Part shown: in pieces, positions 1-8,848 of the stretch
How the letters are laid out: each line of letters starts with the position of its first letter
Position numbering within the stretch: position 1 is the first letter of the stretch
Origin: Paenibacillus soyae
Lineage (GTDB): Bacteria; Bacillota; Bacilli; Paenibacillales; Paenibacillaceae
Length of the DNA stretch: 64,000 nucleotides
Direction: 5' to 3'
NCBI RefSeq assembly: GCF_024623455.1
Contig: NZ_JANIPJ010000002.1
Coordinates: forward strand, 186,001 to 250,000
Program-made: the position numbers and the translations under genes
The notes under the pieces: model-generated
Databases searched by the model: none
Seen by the model: only the letters and a program-made list of their open reading frames with translations
What the model was told of the DNA's origin: nothing

Positions 1-765
1 GAATTGATTCGGCTCGTAGGCCGTTATGACGCGTACATGGCCGAGCGAACGCTTCTGGGTCTCCTCCAGGTAGCCCGTCAGCTGTCCCACGGCCCGCAGT
101 CTCGCGGCGGATAGAGCGGCTAGCTGCTCCTCGCCGAACTGCTCCGCGAGCTTGCCGGCCGCGATCGGCTCGCGCGCCGTCAGCGGCACCGGCCGGCTCC
201 AGCCGGCGGAAGCCGCCAGCTTGTCCAGAAGCGCCGCGTCGCCGACAACCTCGGACGGCATGTAGACGTTCAATTCGTCGGTCAGCCCTTCCAGCGTATC
301 AAGGAACGACGTCACGTACAGCTCGCCCGTCGACAAGTCGCACGCCGCGATGCCGAGCATTCCGCCGGCGGCCGCGACCGAGGCGATAAAGTTGTTCGAT
401 TTGCTCTCCAGCGACTTGGATTCCATAACGGTGCCCGGCGTAACGATGCGGACGATTTCCCTTCGGACGACGCCTTTGGCGGCGGCGGGGTCCTCGACCT
501 GCTCGCAGATCGCCACCTTGTAGCCCTTCTCGATGAGCCGGTTGATGTAACCTTCCGCGGAGTGGTACGGAACGCCGCACATCGGGATTTTGGCCTCGCC
601 CCCGCCTTCCCGGCCCGTTAACGTGATCTCGAGCTCTCTCGCCGCGTTGATCGCGTCGTCGAAAAACATTTCATAGAAATCCCCAAGCCGAAAAAAAAGA
701 AAAGCGTCCTTCGCTTCTTCCTTAACGGACAAATATTGTTGGATCATCGGCGTGTATCCGGCCAT
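1..765 (-). CDS. mutS: DNA mismatch repair protein MutS, N-terminal part (gene runs off the window)
   Basis: MutS recognises mismatched bases and recruits MutL in the cytoplasm. Only the first 255 codons are present; the 3' part lies beyond position 1. The protein opens MAGYTPMIQQYLSVKEEAKD and carries the mismatch-reading domain I with GDFYEMFFDDA, the Phe-x-Glu wedge of the family, followed by IPMCGVPYHSAEGYI and the VTPGTV segment near residue 115. The ATG at 765 is preceded by a GGGGGAA ribosome site. The ATPase domain is outside the window. In Bacillus relatives mutS lies near cotE, which fits the neighbourhood here. Confidence 0.95.
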   Translation of the reverse strand, partial: MAGYTPMIQQYLSVKEEAKDAFLFFRLGDFYEMFFDDAINAARELEITLTGREGGGEAKIPMCGVPYHSAEGYINRLIEKGYKVAICEQVEDPAAAKGVVRREIVRIVTPGTVMESKSLESKSNNFIASVAAAGGMLGIAACDLSTGELYVTSFLDTLEGLTDELNVYMPSEVVGDAALLDKLAASAGWSRPVPLTAREPIAAGKLAEQFGEEQLAALSAARLRAVGQLTGYLEETQKRSLGHVRVITAYEPNQF

Positions 766-1000
766 AAACGTTCCCCCTGCTATGTATGGTAAACGAATGA
801 ATGCAGCTGTCCATTGTCGACGCGCCTGACTCAATGAACCCAGGCAGGCCGACTCTCAAAACCTCATCTCTTCATTATACCAATGTGAACGGAAGGAAGC
901 TATAACCCGAACTCTTCCAAATCCATATGCTCCCGCGTTGATAGAGCGCTATATTCCGGTGCATTCGAGCCTCAAGGCACGCCGCTTACCCGGAAGGAAG

Positions 1001-1032
1001 CGGACCCGCGCCAATAATCGGCGCGGGATCCG
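1001..1032 (-). terminator. Hairpin after the amidoligase gene
   Basis: CGGACCCGCGCC pairs with GGCGCGGG-TCCG around a 7-base loop, just past the stop codon at 1038. The following bases on the minus strand are pyrimidine-rich (CGCTTCCTTCC) but not a clean T run, so it is a probable rather than certain terminator. Confidence 0.5.
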
Positions 1033-1037
1033 CAGCT

Positions 1038-2408
1038 TCACAGTCTCATCCTCCACTTGCCGCGGATATCGACGCTTTCGTCCCACGTCTTGCCCCTGCG
1101 GGCGGCGTCGAACAGCGGCTCGATGTAACGCGAGAGCGCCGGGTAGCTCTCCGTAGCCGCGATGGCCGAATAGACGCCGTCGAGGCAGCCGGCAAGCTCC
1201 GCGCGGTCGCCGGCGTAATACGCCTCCGCGAAGCGCTCCTCCCGAGCCGGCAAGCGGGGAATGCGCAGCGCCTCCCGCGCGCACAGCAGCGCGATGGCGA
1301 AGGCGGCCTTGGCCGCTGCCGGCGACACGAGCCAGCTCGGCAGCGTGCGGTATTCGAACCCGCCGTGCGGCTGGGGACGATAGTCCCCGAGCGCGCCGTA
1401 GCGGGGACGCCGGCCTCTGCCGGCGGGGTCCTCCACCAGCGCGAGCGGATAGGCCGCGCAGCTGTCGAGCATGCGGAGCAAGCGCCCCGTCAGCGGCGCT
1501 CCGCTAATATGGATGTGCCCGCCGAGCGCCAGCCCCGGCAAGGGCATTGCTCCCGCGACCCAGCGCAGGCTGGGGTCGCCGATGCTTGCGGCGGCGCGCG
1601 CGAGCAGCCGCCGCACGTTCGCGGCAAGCGCGGCGGGCGTCTCCGCCGGCGCGGGCCGCAGCTCGGCGACGGGATAGATGACCCGTCGCCCCACGACCAT
1701 GGCGTCGGCGCCGGCCGCCCCGGCGGCGCCTTCGCCGAAGAAGCGCGACGCCGGCGCCAGCTTGCCGGCCGGCGTCAGCAGCGCGAACTCGGGGTCGGCG
1801 CCGATCAGAATCGGCCGGCGCCCGCCCCCCTCCGCCGCCGCGGCGTACCACGCGGCGAACGAACCCGCCGCGGCCGCGCTCACCCGCGGCCGCGCGTCGA
1901 GCACGATCGCTCGCCCCGCGTCGCTCAGCGCCACCTCGGCCTCTCCGATGTCGAGGCCGAGCGCGTACAGCGCCCGCACGGCGGCGCGCGCGGCCCTGCG
2001 CACGGCCGCCTCCTCCGGCCAGCCGTCCGCCCCGAGCTTCGGCGGCAGAGCCCTGCCGATTCTCTCCACGCGCGACGGCTTCAAATTCTCGATGCTCACC
2101 GCGTAGACTCTGGCTGGCGTTACCGTTCCGCCGTCCACGCTCAAGCCCGCCCGCTTCCACAGCCTCCGCCGCTCCTCCAACCCCATGGCCGAGGCGCGCG
2201 CGGCTCCTTCGTTCAACACCCAAACTCCGTCGAACGAATGGACGGGAACCGATTCCTGCTTCGATACCGCTATGATCGCGTCGCCCGGCCCCACGGCATT
2301 CGCAGCGCGCACGGCGCTTCCCTCCCGGCCGGGCGGTGCGATGCCGCCGGGCGCCGGCTCCAAGCCGCCTCCCCGTCCCCGCCATATCCATGTCGCTGCC
2401 ACACGCAT
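1038..2408 (-). CDS. Putative amidoligase domain protein (phiEco32-type COOH-NH2 ligase-like)
   Basis: 456 residues. The C-terminal two thirds carry the motifs ILIGADPEFALL, AELRPAPAETPAALAANV and LALGGHIHISG, which resemble the amidoligase family named after a phage phiEco32 protein (Pfam COOH-NH2_lig). The substrate is unknown. Residues about 130-210 include ALYALGLDIGEAEVALSD and AIVLDARPRVS, which look like the end of an ATP-grasp fold of the YheC/YheD type; this is inference. The open frame continues upstream to 2624 inside cotE, but that extension would translate the cotE terminator. The ATG at 2408, behind AAAGGCGGGG, is chosen. Base composition is far more GC-rich than the neighbours, with long Ala/Arg runs. 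It sits between mutS and cotE. Confidence 0.7.
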   Translation of the reverse strand: MRVAATWIWRGRGGGLEPAPGGIAPPGREGSAVRAANAVGPGDAIIAVSKQESVPVHSFDGVWVLNEGAARASAMGLEERRRLWKRAGLSVDGGTVTPARVYAVSIENLKPSRVERIGRALPPKLGADGWPEEAAVRRAARAAVRALYALGLDIGEAEVALSDAGRAIVLDARPRVSAAAAGSFAAWYAAAAEGGGRRPILIGADPEFALLTPAGKLAPASRFFGEGAAGAAGADAMVVGRRVIYPVAELRPAPAETPAALAANVRRLLARAAASIGDPSLRWVAGAMPLPGLALGGHIHISGAPLTGRLLRMLDSCAAYPLALVEDPAGRGRRPRYGALGDYRPQPHGGFEYRTLPSWLVSPAAAKAAFAIALLCAREALRIPRLPAREERFAEAYYAGDRAELAGCLDGVYSAIAATESYPALSRYIEPLFDAARRGKTWDESVDIRGKWRMRL

Positions 2409-2451
2409 CCCCGCCTTTGCCCGAGCGTTATTTTGACTGCCGAAAACGTCC

Positions 2452-2475
2452 AAAAAAAAGAGGGCTTTCGCCCTC
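2452..2475 (-). terminator. Terminator after cotE
   Basis: On the minus strand GAGGGC-GAAA-GCCCTC is followed by eight T residues, a classical intrinsic terminator between cotE and the amidoligase gene. It argues that the amidoligase gene begins downstream of it, at 2408. Confidence 0.85.
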
Positions 2476-2538
2476 GAATCCGCCGCATAAGCGGCATATA
2501 ATGCCATTATCCGCCAAGCAAGCGGATCGTAAAACGCC

Positions 2539-3108
2539 TTACAGCTCGTCGTCCAGAAGATCGGCGTCCAGATCTTCGTAGTCTTCGTCGTCTTCGCCCA
2601 CGCCGAAGTCCAGATCCTTGTCATCCAAGTCGCTGCAGCCGCCAGGCACGACCGCCACGCAGACCTTCGTCTCGGCGATCATCTCCACCGCGAACTCCCG
2701 CTCAACGCGAATGTTGACGCTGTTGCCGTTCGAAGAGATGTTCGCCTCGATGCAGTTCGGCTCTTGGAGCACCTCCGCGGATACTTCCTCCGTCGCAGCC
2801 CTGTGCTTAGGGTCGACATAAGAAAGCGGAACGTTCTCGACGAATTGTACGGATTCTTTGGCCACTCCCGTTTGCGAGTTCTTGTCGTACGAATACCAAA
2901 TGTTGATTTCGTAAGTACCGATTACCTCAATACCGTCGCCCGAACGAACCGCTTCATACTGATGGTTGATGACCCACGCGCCCAGAATGCTGGTCGGATG
3001 ATGAGGCGGTGTTACGGTATGAGTTACAGTGGAAAACTTACGACCTTTGCCGCAGACAGCTTTCGTAATAATTTCTCTGCACTGTAGCTGTTTATCTGCA
3101 ATAGTCAT
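2539..3108 (-). CDS. cotE: Outer spore coat morphogenetic protein CotE
   Basis: 189 residues. CotE assembles on the mother-cell side of the forespore and is the scaffold for the outer coat. The conserved family text is visible: LQCREIITKAVCGKGRKF near the start, then TPPHHPTSILGAWVINHQYE and VEVIGTYEINIWYSYDKN-like sequence, and a strongly acidic tail (DEDYEDLDADLLDDEL), as in Bacillus CotE. The frame opens at 3138, but the ATG at 3108 follows GAGGAGGTTAAATCA and matches the usual N-terminus. A CATACACT element at 3143-3150 resembles a sigma-E -10 box. Gene order mutS-(amidoligase)-cotE runs on one strand. Confidence 0.95.
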   Translation of the reverse strand: MTIADKQLQCREIITKAVCGKGRKFSTVTHTVTPPHHPTSILGAWVINHQYEAVRSGDGIEVIGTYEINIWYSYDKNSQTGVAKESVQFVENVPLSYVDPKHRAATEEVSAEVLQEPNCIEANISSNGNSVNIRVEREFAVEMIAETKVCVAVVPGGCSDLDDKDLDFGVGEDDEDYEDLDADLLDDEL

Positions 3109-3142
3109 TGATTTAACCTCCTCCACACAATCATTCAATTAA

Positions 3143-3150
3143 AGTGTATG
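3143..3150 (-). promoter_or_regulatory. Candidate sigma-E -10 element of cotE
   Basis: Minus-strand CATACACT lies 35 bases before the cotE start and matches the sigma-E -10 pattern CATACANT. I cannot identify a convincing -35, so this is tentative. Bacillus subtilis cotE is known to be read from sigma-E and sigma-K promoters. Confidence 0.35.
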
Positions 3151-3327
3151 CAGGTCATAGGCGTTTGTTGATAAAACAAGTACATCTAAGCGAATTTATT
3201 TTACATGCCCTCCCGCGGCCGCCTCGCGGGAAACGATAGCGCCTCCGTGACGATCGTCGGTTCTTGGTTCATTTATATGTGGGTGGCGGCGCAAATATGA
3301 GACGGTTCCAGCGCGCTCTGCCAAAAA

Positions 3328-4299
3328 TTAAGCGGGCAGCTGCTCCATGTCCTCGCCTTTCTTCTTAAGCCGCTTCGCGATCGCCAGATAACGGTCTACC
3401 TCGTGGAGCAGCGTGAACAGCGCCGCGCGGATCTCGAATTCCTCGCGCGTGCGGGGCAGCTCCATCGCGCGGAACGAACGCATCAGGTCGAACACCATTT
3501 GTTCGGCCTTTCCTTGATAGACGTCCGACTTGACGTCGCCGGACAATTGATCGAGCAGCTCGGCGATCAGCTCCCCTTGCGGCCATTTCTCGTAGACGAG
3601 CGACAGCTCCGCCATCATTTGCTGGATCGAATACAGTTGCTGCCCGCGCATTTCGAAGTACGTCGGCCAATACGTCGTCTCTTGGCTCCATATCCGATTC
3701 TCGCGGTTCCGCACGGAATGCTGCGCTCCTTGCTCGATCATGCCATGCGCGTCCAGCAGCTCACCGCCGTTCCATAGATGCTCCGGATCGCGCAACGTCA
3801 CGGCCATCTCCCGGAAGATCGCGCTGAACGCCTCTTCCAGCTTGGAGCGGATCGCCATCAGCTCCTTCTCGCCTTTCGGCATATAGATGAAGTTGATCGC
3901 GGTCGCCCATCCGAGCCCGACCAGCAGCAGCATGATTTCGTTCGCGATGAAGTCCGCCGTTACTTCTCCGTAGGCGAACAGCTGGAAGACGATGACCGAG
4001 CTGGTCAGAATGCCGTCCTTAAGCTGGAACCGCGATAGAATCGGGAACGTGATCAGAATGAAGATCGCCACGACCCAGTGGTGGAAGCCCAGCACGGTGA
4101 AGATGAGCGAAGCGAAAAAAAGACCCAGCACCGAGGCGATAAAACGGACAGAGGCGCTTCGTAGCCCCTTCATCCGCGTCACCTCGACGCCGAGTATCGC
4201 CAGAATGCCCGCGGACAGCGCGGGAGACAGCTCTAGATATATTGCGGTATAGATGGCCGCGATGGCGGCGGCCGCCGTTTTGATCACTCGAATGCCCAT
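3328..4299 (-). CDS. Aromatic acid exporter family (ArAE-like) membrane protein
   Basis: 323 residues. The N-terminal half has about five hydrophobic segments (residues 8-30, 55-75, 75-95, 103-135) with the text MGIRVIKTAAAAIAAIYTAI and LSAGILAILGVEVTR typical of the ArAE_1 family. The C-terminal half (from about 140) is a soluble helical domain rich in charged residues. The family is annotated as aromatic acid exporters by distant likeness; the substrate is not known. It lies 51 bases downstream of the ABC importer permease, with a hairpin between them, so co-transcription is possible. The ribosome site is weak. Confidence 0.75.
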   Translation of the reverse strand: MGIRVIKTAAAAIAAIYTAIYLELSPALSAGILAILGVEVTRMKGLRSASVRFIASVLGLFFASLIFTVLGFHHWVVAIFILITFPILSRFQLKDGILTSSVIVFQLFAYGEVTADFIANEIMLLLVGLGWATAINFIYMPKGEKELMAIRSKLEEAFSAIFREMAVTLRDPEHLWNGGELLDAHGMIEQGAQHSVRNRENRIWSQETTYWPTYFEMRGQQLYSIQQMMAELSLVYEKWPQGELIAELLDQLSGDVKSDVYQGKAEQMVFDLMRSFRAMELPRTREEFEIRAALFTLLHEVDRYLAIAKRLKKKGEDMEQLPA

Positions 4300-4323
4300 A
4301 TGGTTTAACCCCGGCCTTCAATT

Positions 4324-4352
4324 AGGATGCTGGATAGCTCATCCACCATCCT
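4324..4352 (-). terminator. Hairpin overlapping the end of the ABC permease gene
   Basis: AGGATG-x-TGGAT pairs with ATCCA-x-CATCCT around AGCTC, covering the permease stop codon. No T run follows, so it may be a weak terminator or an mRNA 3' stabiliser. Confidence 0.4.
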
Positions 4353-5235
4353 ACCGTTCCCGCCAGCCCTCCGTCAACCGCTTCTCCAGCCAAGCGACGA
4401 GCTGGTACATGACGGTCGCCACCACCCCGATGACGACGAGGCTGGATAGGACAAGCGTGAAGTTGAATACCTGGAAGCCGTAGATGATCTGGTAGCCCAG
4501 CCCGATTTTCGCCACCAGAAATTCGCCGACGATCACCCCAACCCACGCAAGGCCTACGTTTACTTTCAGGGTCGCGATAATGACGGGGAACGATCCCGGC
4601 AGGATAACCAGCCGGAACAGCTGCAGCCGCGACGCGCCGAACAATCGGACGACCTTCACATAGCCGCTGTCGATCTCCCTGAACCGGTTATATATATTAA
4701 TCGTCGTAATAATGACGGTCACCATCAGCGTGATCGCGACGATGGACGCGAAGCCGGGCCCAAGACCCACGATGAAGATGGGACCGAGCGCCACCTTCGG
4801 CATGCTGTTCAGCACGACGAGGTAAGGGTCGAATACGCGCGACAGAAACGGGAACCACCATAGAATGGCGGCAAGCACCGTTCCTGTAAGCGTGCCGAGC
4901 AGAAAGCCGACGATCGTCTCCATTACCGTCGCGCCGACATGAGGCCACAGCGAGCCGTCCATCATCGTCGTCCACAGCTGGTCTAGAAGCTTGGAGGGAA
5001 AGCTGAAGAGCAGAGGGTCGATCCACTTGTTCCGGCCCGCCGCCTCCCAGAGCACGATGAACGCCACGAGCAAACTGACTTGGGTCGCGAATGCCAGCGC
5101 GGACGTTCGTCTGGCATTCCGTTTATGCTTCGCGTACAAATCGTCCATGAGCGCGGCGCGTTCCTCCTGCGCGCCGGACACTTCCGCGCGCTCGGATTCC
5201 GGCTCGCCAGCCGCTTGCTGTTCCGGGTTACGCAT
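4351..5235 (-). CDS. ABC transporter permease (SsuC/TauC/ThiX type)
   Basis: 294 residues with about six membrane segments. The binding-protein-dependent permease loop is seen at MVTVIITTINIYNRFREIDS and VRLFGASRLQLFRLVILPGS, the EAA-type motif that docks on the ATPase. A soluble, acidic N-terminal stretch of about 45 residues precedes the first helix. The frame opens earlier, but the ATG at 5235 with AAAGGGGGCG upstream overlaps the ATPase stop by 8 bases, so the two are translationally coupled. With the ATPase and lipoprotein upstream it forms a complete importer of the sulfonate/nitrate/taurine/pyrimidine class; the substrate cannot be named. Confidence 0.9.
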   Translation of the reverse strand: MRNPEQQAAGEPESERAEVSGAQEERAALMDDLYAKHKRNARRTSALAFATQVSLLVAFIVLWEAAGRNKWIDPLLFSFPSKLLDQLWTTMMDGSLWPHVGATVMETIVGFLLGTLTGTVLAAILWWFPFLSRVFDPYLVVLNSMPKVALGPIFIVGLGPGFASIVAITLMVTVIITTINIYNRFREIDSGYVKVVRLFGASRLQLFRLVILPGSFPVIIATLKVNVGLAWVGVIVGEFLVAKIGLGYQIIYGFQVFNFTLVLSSLVVIGVVATVMYQLVAWLEKRLTEGWRER

Positions 5236-6028
5236 GCGATTCGCCCCCTTTCCCTTCGTCAACGGCATCCAGCTCCGCCCACAGCTCCTCGAAGAGCGTC
5301 TGGAAGCCGGGAAGCTTGCGGGCCTCGATCGGATCGGTTGATCGGATCGGCTCCGGAATGGCGATCTCCTTGCGTATATGTCCCGGATTCCGGCCAAGCA
5401 CGATGACCCGGTCGCTCATCGCGGCCGCCTCGGACAGGTCATGCGTTACGAGCACGGCCGTCTTCCCCAGCTTCCCGAGCGTCTCGACCACAAGCTCTTC
5501 GAGCTGCATCTTAATATGAAGATCCAGCGCGGAGAACGGCTCGTCGAGCAGGAGCACCTCCGGCTCCGTTACCAAAGTGCGGGCGAGAGCAACCCGCTGG
5601 CGCATCCCGCCCGACAGCTCGTGCGGGTATCGGTAGCCCGAACCGCCAAGCCCCAGCTCCTCCAGCCAGCCGTCCACTTTCTTCATCGTTTCCTTCGACT
5701 TCGTCCCCTGTATTTCCAGTCCGACCGCCGCATTGTCGCGGATCGTACGCCATGGGAACAAATAATCCTGCTGCAGCATATAGCCTACCTTCGGCGAAGG
5801 ACCGAACACCCGCTCCCCGCCAAGCCAAACCTCTCCCGTCGTTGGCGGGAACAATCCCGCGAGCAGGCTAAGCAGCGTCGTCTTGCCGCAGCCGCTCGGG
5901 CCTACCAAACTGACGAATTCGCCTTTCGCCACAGCAAGGTCGATGCCTTCCACCGCCAGCGATGCGCCTTTATCGCCCACGTAAACGTGCGAGAGCCGCC
6001 GCAGCGCAAGCGCCGTCGAGTCGTTCAT
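5228..6028 (-). CDS. ABC transporter ATP-binding protein (SsuB/TauB type)
   Basis: 266 residues; it powers the importer encoded with it. Walker A is GPSGCGKTT (about residue 43), the Q-loop is MLQQDYLFPWRTIRDN, the signature is LSGGMRQRVALARTL, Walker B is VLLLDEPFSALD, and the switch His is in VLVTHDLSEA. The PFSALD and LFPW wording is characteristic of the nitrate/sulfonate/taurine/thiamin-precursor subfamily. The ATG at 6028 follows GGGGGAGATGAA. The gene lies 29 bases after the binding-protein gene and overlaps the permease gene. Confidence 0.93.
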   Translation of the reverse strand: MNDSTALALRRLSHVYVGDKGASLAVEGIDLAVAKGEFVSLVGPSGCGKTTLLSLLAGLFPPTTGEVWLGGERVFGPSPKVGYMLQQDYLFPWRTIRDNAAVGLEIQGTKSKETMKKVDGWLEELGLGGSGYRYPHELSGGMRQRVALARTLVTEPEVLLLDEPFSALDLHIKMQLEELVVETLGKLGKTAVLVTHDLSEAAAMSDRVIVLGRNPGHIRKEIAIPEPIRSTDPIEARKLPGFQTLFEELWAELDAVDEGKGGESHA

Positions 6029-6057
6029 TTCATCTCCCCCTCGCGCCGAGAGCCGGA

Positions 6058-7071
6058 TTACTTCTCTCCCTCGGCGATTGCTTTCTCGGCGAAGTCCGTG
6101 TTCACGAGCACATCATGCTCCGTCCGTTCCTGCAGCTCGCCGGCTGACGTAATGACGTCCAGCAGGTTATTCCATTCGTCCACGTCGACGATAGGGTCCG
6201 TCGCAAAGGAGCCTTGCTGCTTATAACGGTCGAGGGAACTGACCAGAATATCCCGGTCGACGTTCTCGAAGTAAGGCAGCACCACGTCGGCGATCGCTTC
6301 GGCGCTATTCTCATCCACCCATTGCTGCGCTTTGTAGACCGCGTCCGTAAACGCCTGAACCGTCTCCGCGTTTTTGTCGATGAAGCTTTCCTTGGTCATG
6401 AACACCGTGTAAGGCAGATGGCCGCTTTCCGTTCCGAAGGAGGCGACGACATACCCTCTTCCTTCCTTCTCGAAGATCGAAGCCGTCGGCTCGAACAGCT
6501 GCACGTAATCGCCTGTGCCGGACGAGAACGCGGGCGCGATGTTCGCGAAATCGACGTTCTGGATCAGCTCCATGTCGTTATGCGGATCGATGCCGTGCTT
6601 CTTCATCGCGAATTCGCCAGCCATTTGCGGCATTCCGCCTTTTCTTTGTCCGAGGAAAACAGAGCCCTTCAACGAATTCCAATCGAAGCTCTCCGTTTTC
6701 TCCCTCGCTACAAGGAACGTTCCGTCCGTCTGTGTCAGCTGAGCGAAGTTGATGACCGGATCATCCGCCCCTTGCTGATACACGTAGATGGACGTCTCCG
6801 ATCCAACGAGGGCCACGTCGATGGAGTTCGACAGCAACGCCGTCATCGTTTTATCCCCGCCCGGCGTCGTCGTCAGCTCGATTTCGAGCCCTTCCTCCTC
6901 AAAAAAACCTTTTTCGATCGCCACGTATTGCGGCGCGTAGAACAGCGACCGGGTTACTTCGCCGATCCGGACCAGCTTCTTATCCGAACCGCCCGTGCCG
7001 CAACCCGCCAGCGCGGTCACCGCCGCCAGCATCAGCGCCAGCAGCAGCATGCCGAATGCACGTTTGCTCAT
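6058..7071 (-). CDS. ABC transporter substrate-binding lipoprotein (SsuA/THI5-like)
   Basis: 337 residues. The signal peptide ends in the lipobox LAGC, so the mature protein is anchored to the outer face of the membrane. The start of the mature domain reads IGEVTRSLFYAPQYVAIEKG, then FFEEEGLEIELTTTPGGDKT, the NMT1/THI5-like pattern used for sulfonates, nitrate or pyrimidine precursors. The ATG at 7071 sits 8 bases after GGGAGG; a TTG two codons earlier is less likely. No TPP or other riboswitch is visible in the short upstream region, which argues against a thiamin label. First gene of the importer operon. Confidence 0.9.
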   Translation of the reverse strand: MSKRAFGMLLLALMLAAVTALAGCGTGGSDKKLVRIGEVTRSLFYAPQYVAIEKGFFEEEGLEIELTTTPGGDKTMTALLSNSIDVALVGSETSIYVYQQGADDPVINFAQLTQTDGTFLVAREKTESFDWNSLKGSVFLGQRKGGMPQMAGEFAMKKHGIDPHNDMELIQNVDFANIAPAFSSGTGDYVQLFEPTASIFEKEGRGYVVASFGTESGHLPYTVFMTKESFIDKNAETVQAFTDAVYKAQQWVDENSAEAIADVVLPYFENVDRDILVSSLDRYKQQGSFATDPIVDVDEWNNLLDVITSAGELQERTEHDVLVNTDFAEKAIAEGEK

Positions 7072-7157
7072 AATCAATTCCTCCCGCCAATAGATAAAAC
7101 TTGATGTATATCAGCCTATGCGGGCGCTCGGCACGCGGTGATTGTGCAGAGTGCACG

Positions 7158-7195
7158 AAAAAAGGCACAGTTTTCAATGAAGAAAACCGTGCCTT
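7158..7195 (-). terminator. Terminator after the M32 carboxypeptidase
   Basis: Minus-strand AAGGCACGGTTTTC pairs with GAAAACTGTGCCTT and is followed by a T run; it lies 8 bases past the stop codon. Confidence 0.85.
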
Positions 7196-7203
7196 GCTCT
7201 TTT

Positions 7204-8715
7204 TTACAGCTTATAAATATCCGTATATTTTTTCGTCAAATAGTCGACCAAACATTGCGGATCGAGCGGCTTGCCCGTGACGGACTGAACAAGCTCGGAA
7301 GGCGACCGCAGCTTTCCGTACTTGTAGATCCGCTCGGACAGCCACTCCTTGATCGGCAGCAGCTCGCCGCGGCCGACAAGCGACCACATACCTTCAAGCT
7401 CCTTCTCCATCGTATCCGCGAACTGCGCGGCATACATATTGCCAAGCGAATACGAAGGGAAGTAGCCGAACGCCCCGCCGGACCAATGAACGTCCTGCAG
7501 GACGCCTTCCGCGTCCGACGGCGGCGTAATGCCGAGGTACTGCTTGTATTTCTCGTTCCATAGCTCGGGAAGGTCCGAAACCTTCGCCCCGCCGTCGAAA
7601 ATCAGCTTCTCCATCTCGTAGCGGATGATGATATGAAGGTTATAGGTCAGCTCATCCGCTTCAATACGGATAAGCGAAGGACTTACAATGTTGTTGCCCC
7701 GGTAAAATTGGTCGACGGAGACGTCCAGCTGGCCGGGAAAACGGCTCTGCAGCTCGCCGAAATAGCGTTCCCAGAACGGACGGCTTCTGCCGATCACATT
7801 CTCCCAGAAGCGCGACTGGGATTCATGGATGCCCATGGAGGTGCCCGTGCAGAGCGTCGTATTCGTCAGCTCCGCCATAATGTTCTGCTCGTACAGCGCG
7901 TGGCCGCCTTCATGGATCGTCCCGAACAGCGCGCTCGTCACGTCGTTCTCCAGGTAGCGCGTCGTGATGCGGACGTCACCGGGATTCAGCCCCGTCGCGA
8001 ACGGATGCGCGCTTTCGTCCAGCCGTCCGGCTTCGAAATCGTAGCCCATCTGCTCTAAGATATAGAGGCTGAACGACTTCTGCGCGGATTTGTCGAAGCT
8101 TTGCCGCAAGAAGCCGGTATCCGGCTGATGCGGCGACGCGGCGATCGCGGCGGAGAGAGGGACCAGCTTATCGCGAAGGTCGCCGAACACCTTGTCCAGC
8201 TGGCTGACCGTCATTCCCGGTTCATATTGATCGAGCAGCGTGTCGTAGCGCGTTGCTTTGGCTCCCCACAGATCGATGAACTGGTTCGTGTACGAAATCA
8301 CCTTTTCCAAATAAGGCTGGAACCCTTTAAAGTCGTTTTGCGCCTTCGCTTCCTCCCATTTGTTTTCGGATTGGGCTGCCGCCACGACGTATTCCTGGTA
8401 CAGCTTCGGAGGAATTTTGACGCTGCGGTCGTATTCCTTGCGCGTTTCCGACACGAGCCGCTGATCGATCTCGGTCAGCTCCTCGAACGAGCCTTTTTCC
8501 TCGAGCGCGGAGAGCCATTCTCCGAGCTGCGGGGACGTAGACAGCTTGAACATCTCCCCGGACACCATGCCGATCGATTCGGAGCGGGTATCCATACCTT
8601 TGCGGGGCGCTCCCGTTCTCAGATCCCAATAAAGCAGGCCCAGCGCTTCTTCATAGCTTTTGATCTTATGTATCGTCTCTCTGAATTGCTGCAATACGGC
8701 TTGTTGTTCGGACAT
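7204..8715 (-). CDS. Carboxypeptidase M32 (thermostable carboxypeptidase 1 family)
   Basis: 503 residues, the normal length for this cytosolic zinc metallocarboxypeptidase, which removes C-terminal residues with broad specificity. The zinc site is HEGGH at 268-272, and the third ligand is in GIHESQSRFWEN (Glu298), both diagnostic of M32. The N-terminus SYEEALGLLYWDLRTGAPRKG also matches Bacillus YpwA. The ATG at 8715 follows AAAGGCGGT. The gene stands alone, with its own terminator, divergent from the HesB-like gene. Confidence 0.95.
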   Translation of the reverse strand: MSEQQAVLQQFRETIHKIKSYEEALGLLYWDLRTGAPRKGMDTRSESIGMVSGEMFKLSTSPQLGEWLSALEEKGSFEELTEIDQRLVSETRKEYDRSVKIPPKLYQEYVVAAAQSENKWEEAKAQNDFKGFQPYLEKVISYTNQFIDLWGAKATRYDTLLDQYEPGMTVSQLDKVFGDLRDKLVPLSAAIAASPHQPDTGFLRQSFDKSAQKSFSLYILEQMGYDFEAGRLDESAHPFATGLNPGDVRITTRYLENDVTSALFGTIHEGGHALYEQNIMAELTNTTLCTGTSMGIHESQSRFWENVIGRSRPFWERYFGELQSRFPGQLDVSVDQFYRGNNIVSPSLIRIEADELTYNLHIIIRYEMEKLIFDGGAKVSDLPELWNEKYKQYLGITPPSDAEGVLQDVHWSGGAFGYFPSYSLGNMYAAQFADTMEKELEGMWSLVGRGELLPIKEWLSERIYKYGKLRSPSELVQSVTGKPLDPQCLVDYLTKKYTDIYKL

Positions 8716-8766
8716 TCGAATGACCGCCTTTCGCTTCGATATTCTATTTCAAACATTACGCCAATC

Positions 8767-8795
8767 TTGATCTTCGGGCAAGCGCTCCCTATAAT
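8767..8795 (+). promoter_or_regulatory. Sigma-A promoter of the HesB-like gene
   Basis: TTGATC (8767-8772) and TATAAT (8790-8795) are separated by exactly 17 bases. The predicted transcript begins with a GC-rich hairpin (GCCCGC/GCGGGC, 8808-8828) just ahead of the AAAGGAG ribosome site. Confidence 0.65.
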
Positions 8796-8848
8796 CATAC
8801 TAAACCTGCCCGCTTCGCATGCGCGGGCACCAAAGGAGCGAACGATAA

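Noticed and set aside
2409..2624. N-terminal extension of the amidoligase frame into cotE
   Set aside because: It would translate the cotE terminator and lacks a ribosome site; ATG 2408 has one.
7072..7157. Possible TPP or other riboswitch before the ABC importer
   Set aside because: The space between the M32 terminator and the binding-protein gene is under 100 bases and shows none of the conserved motifs.
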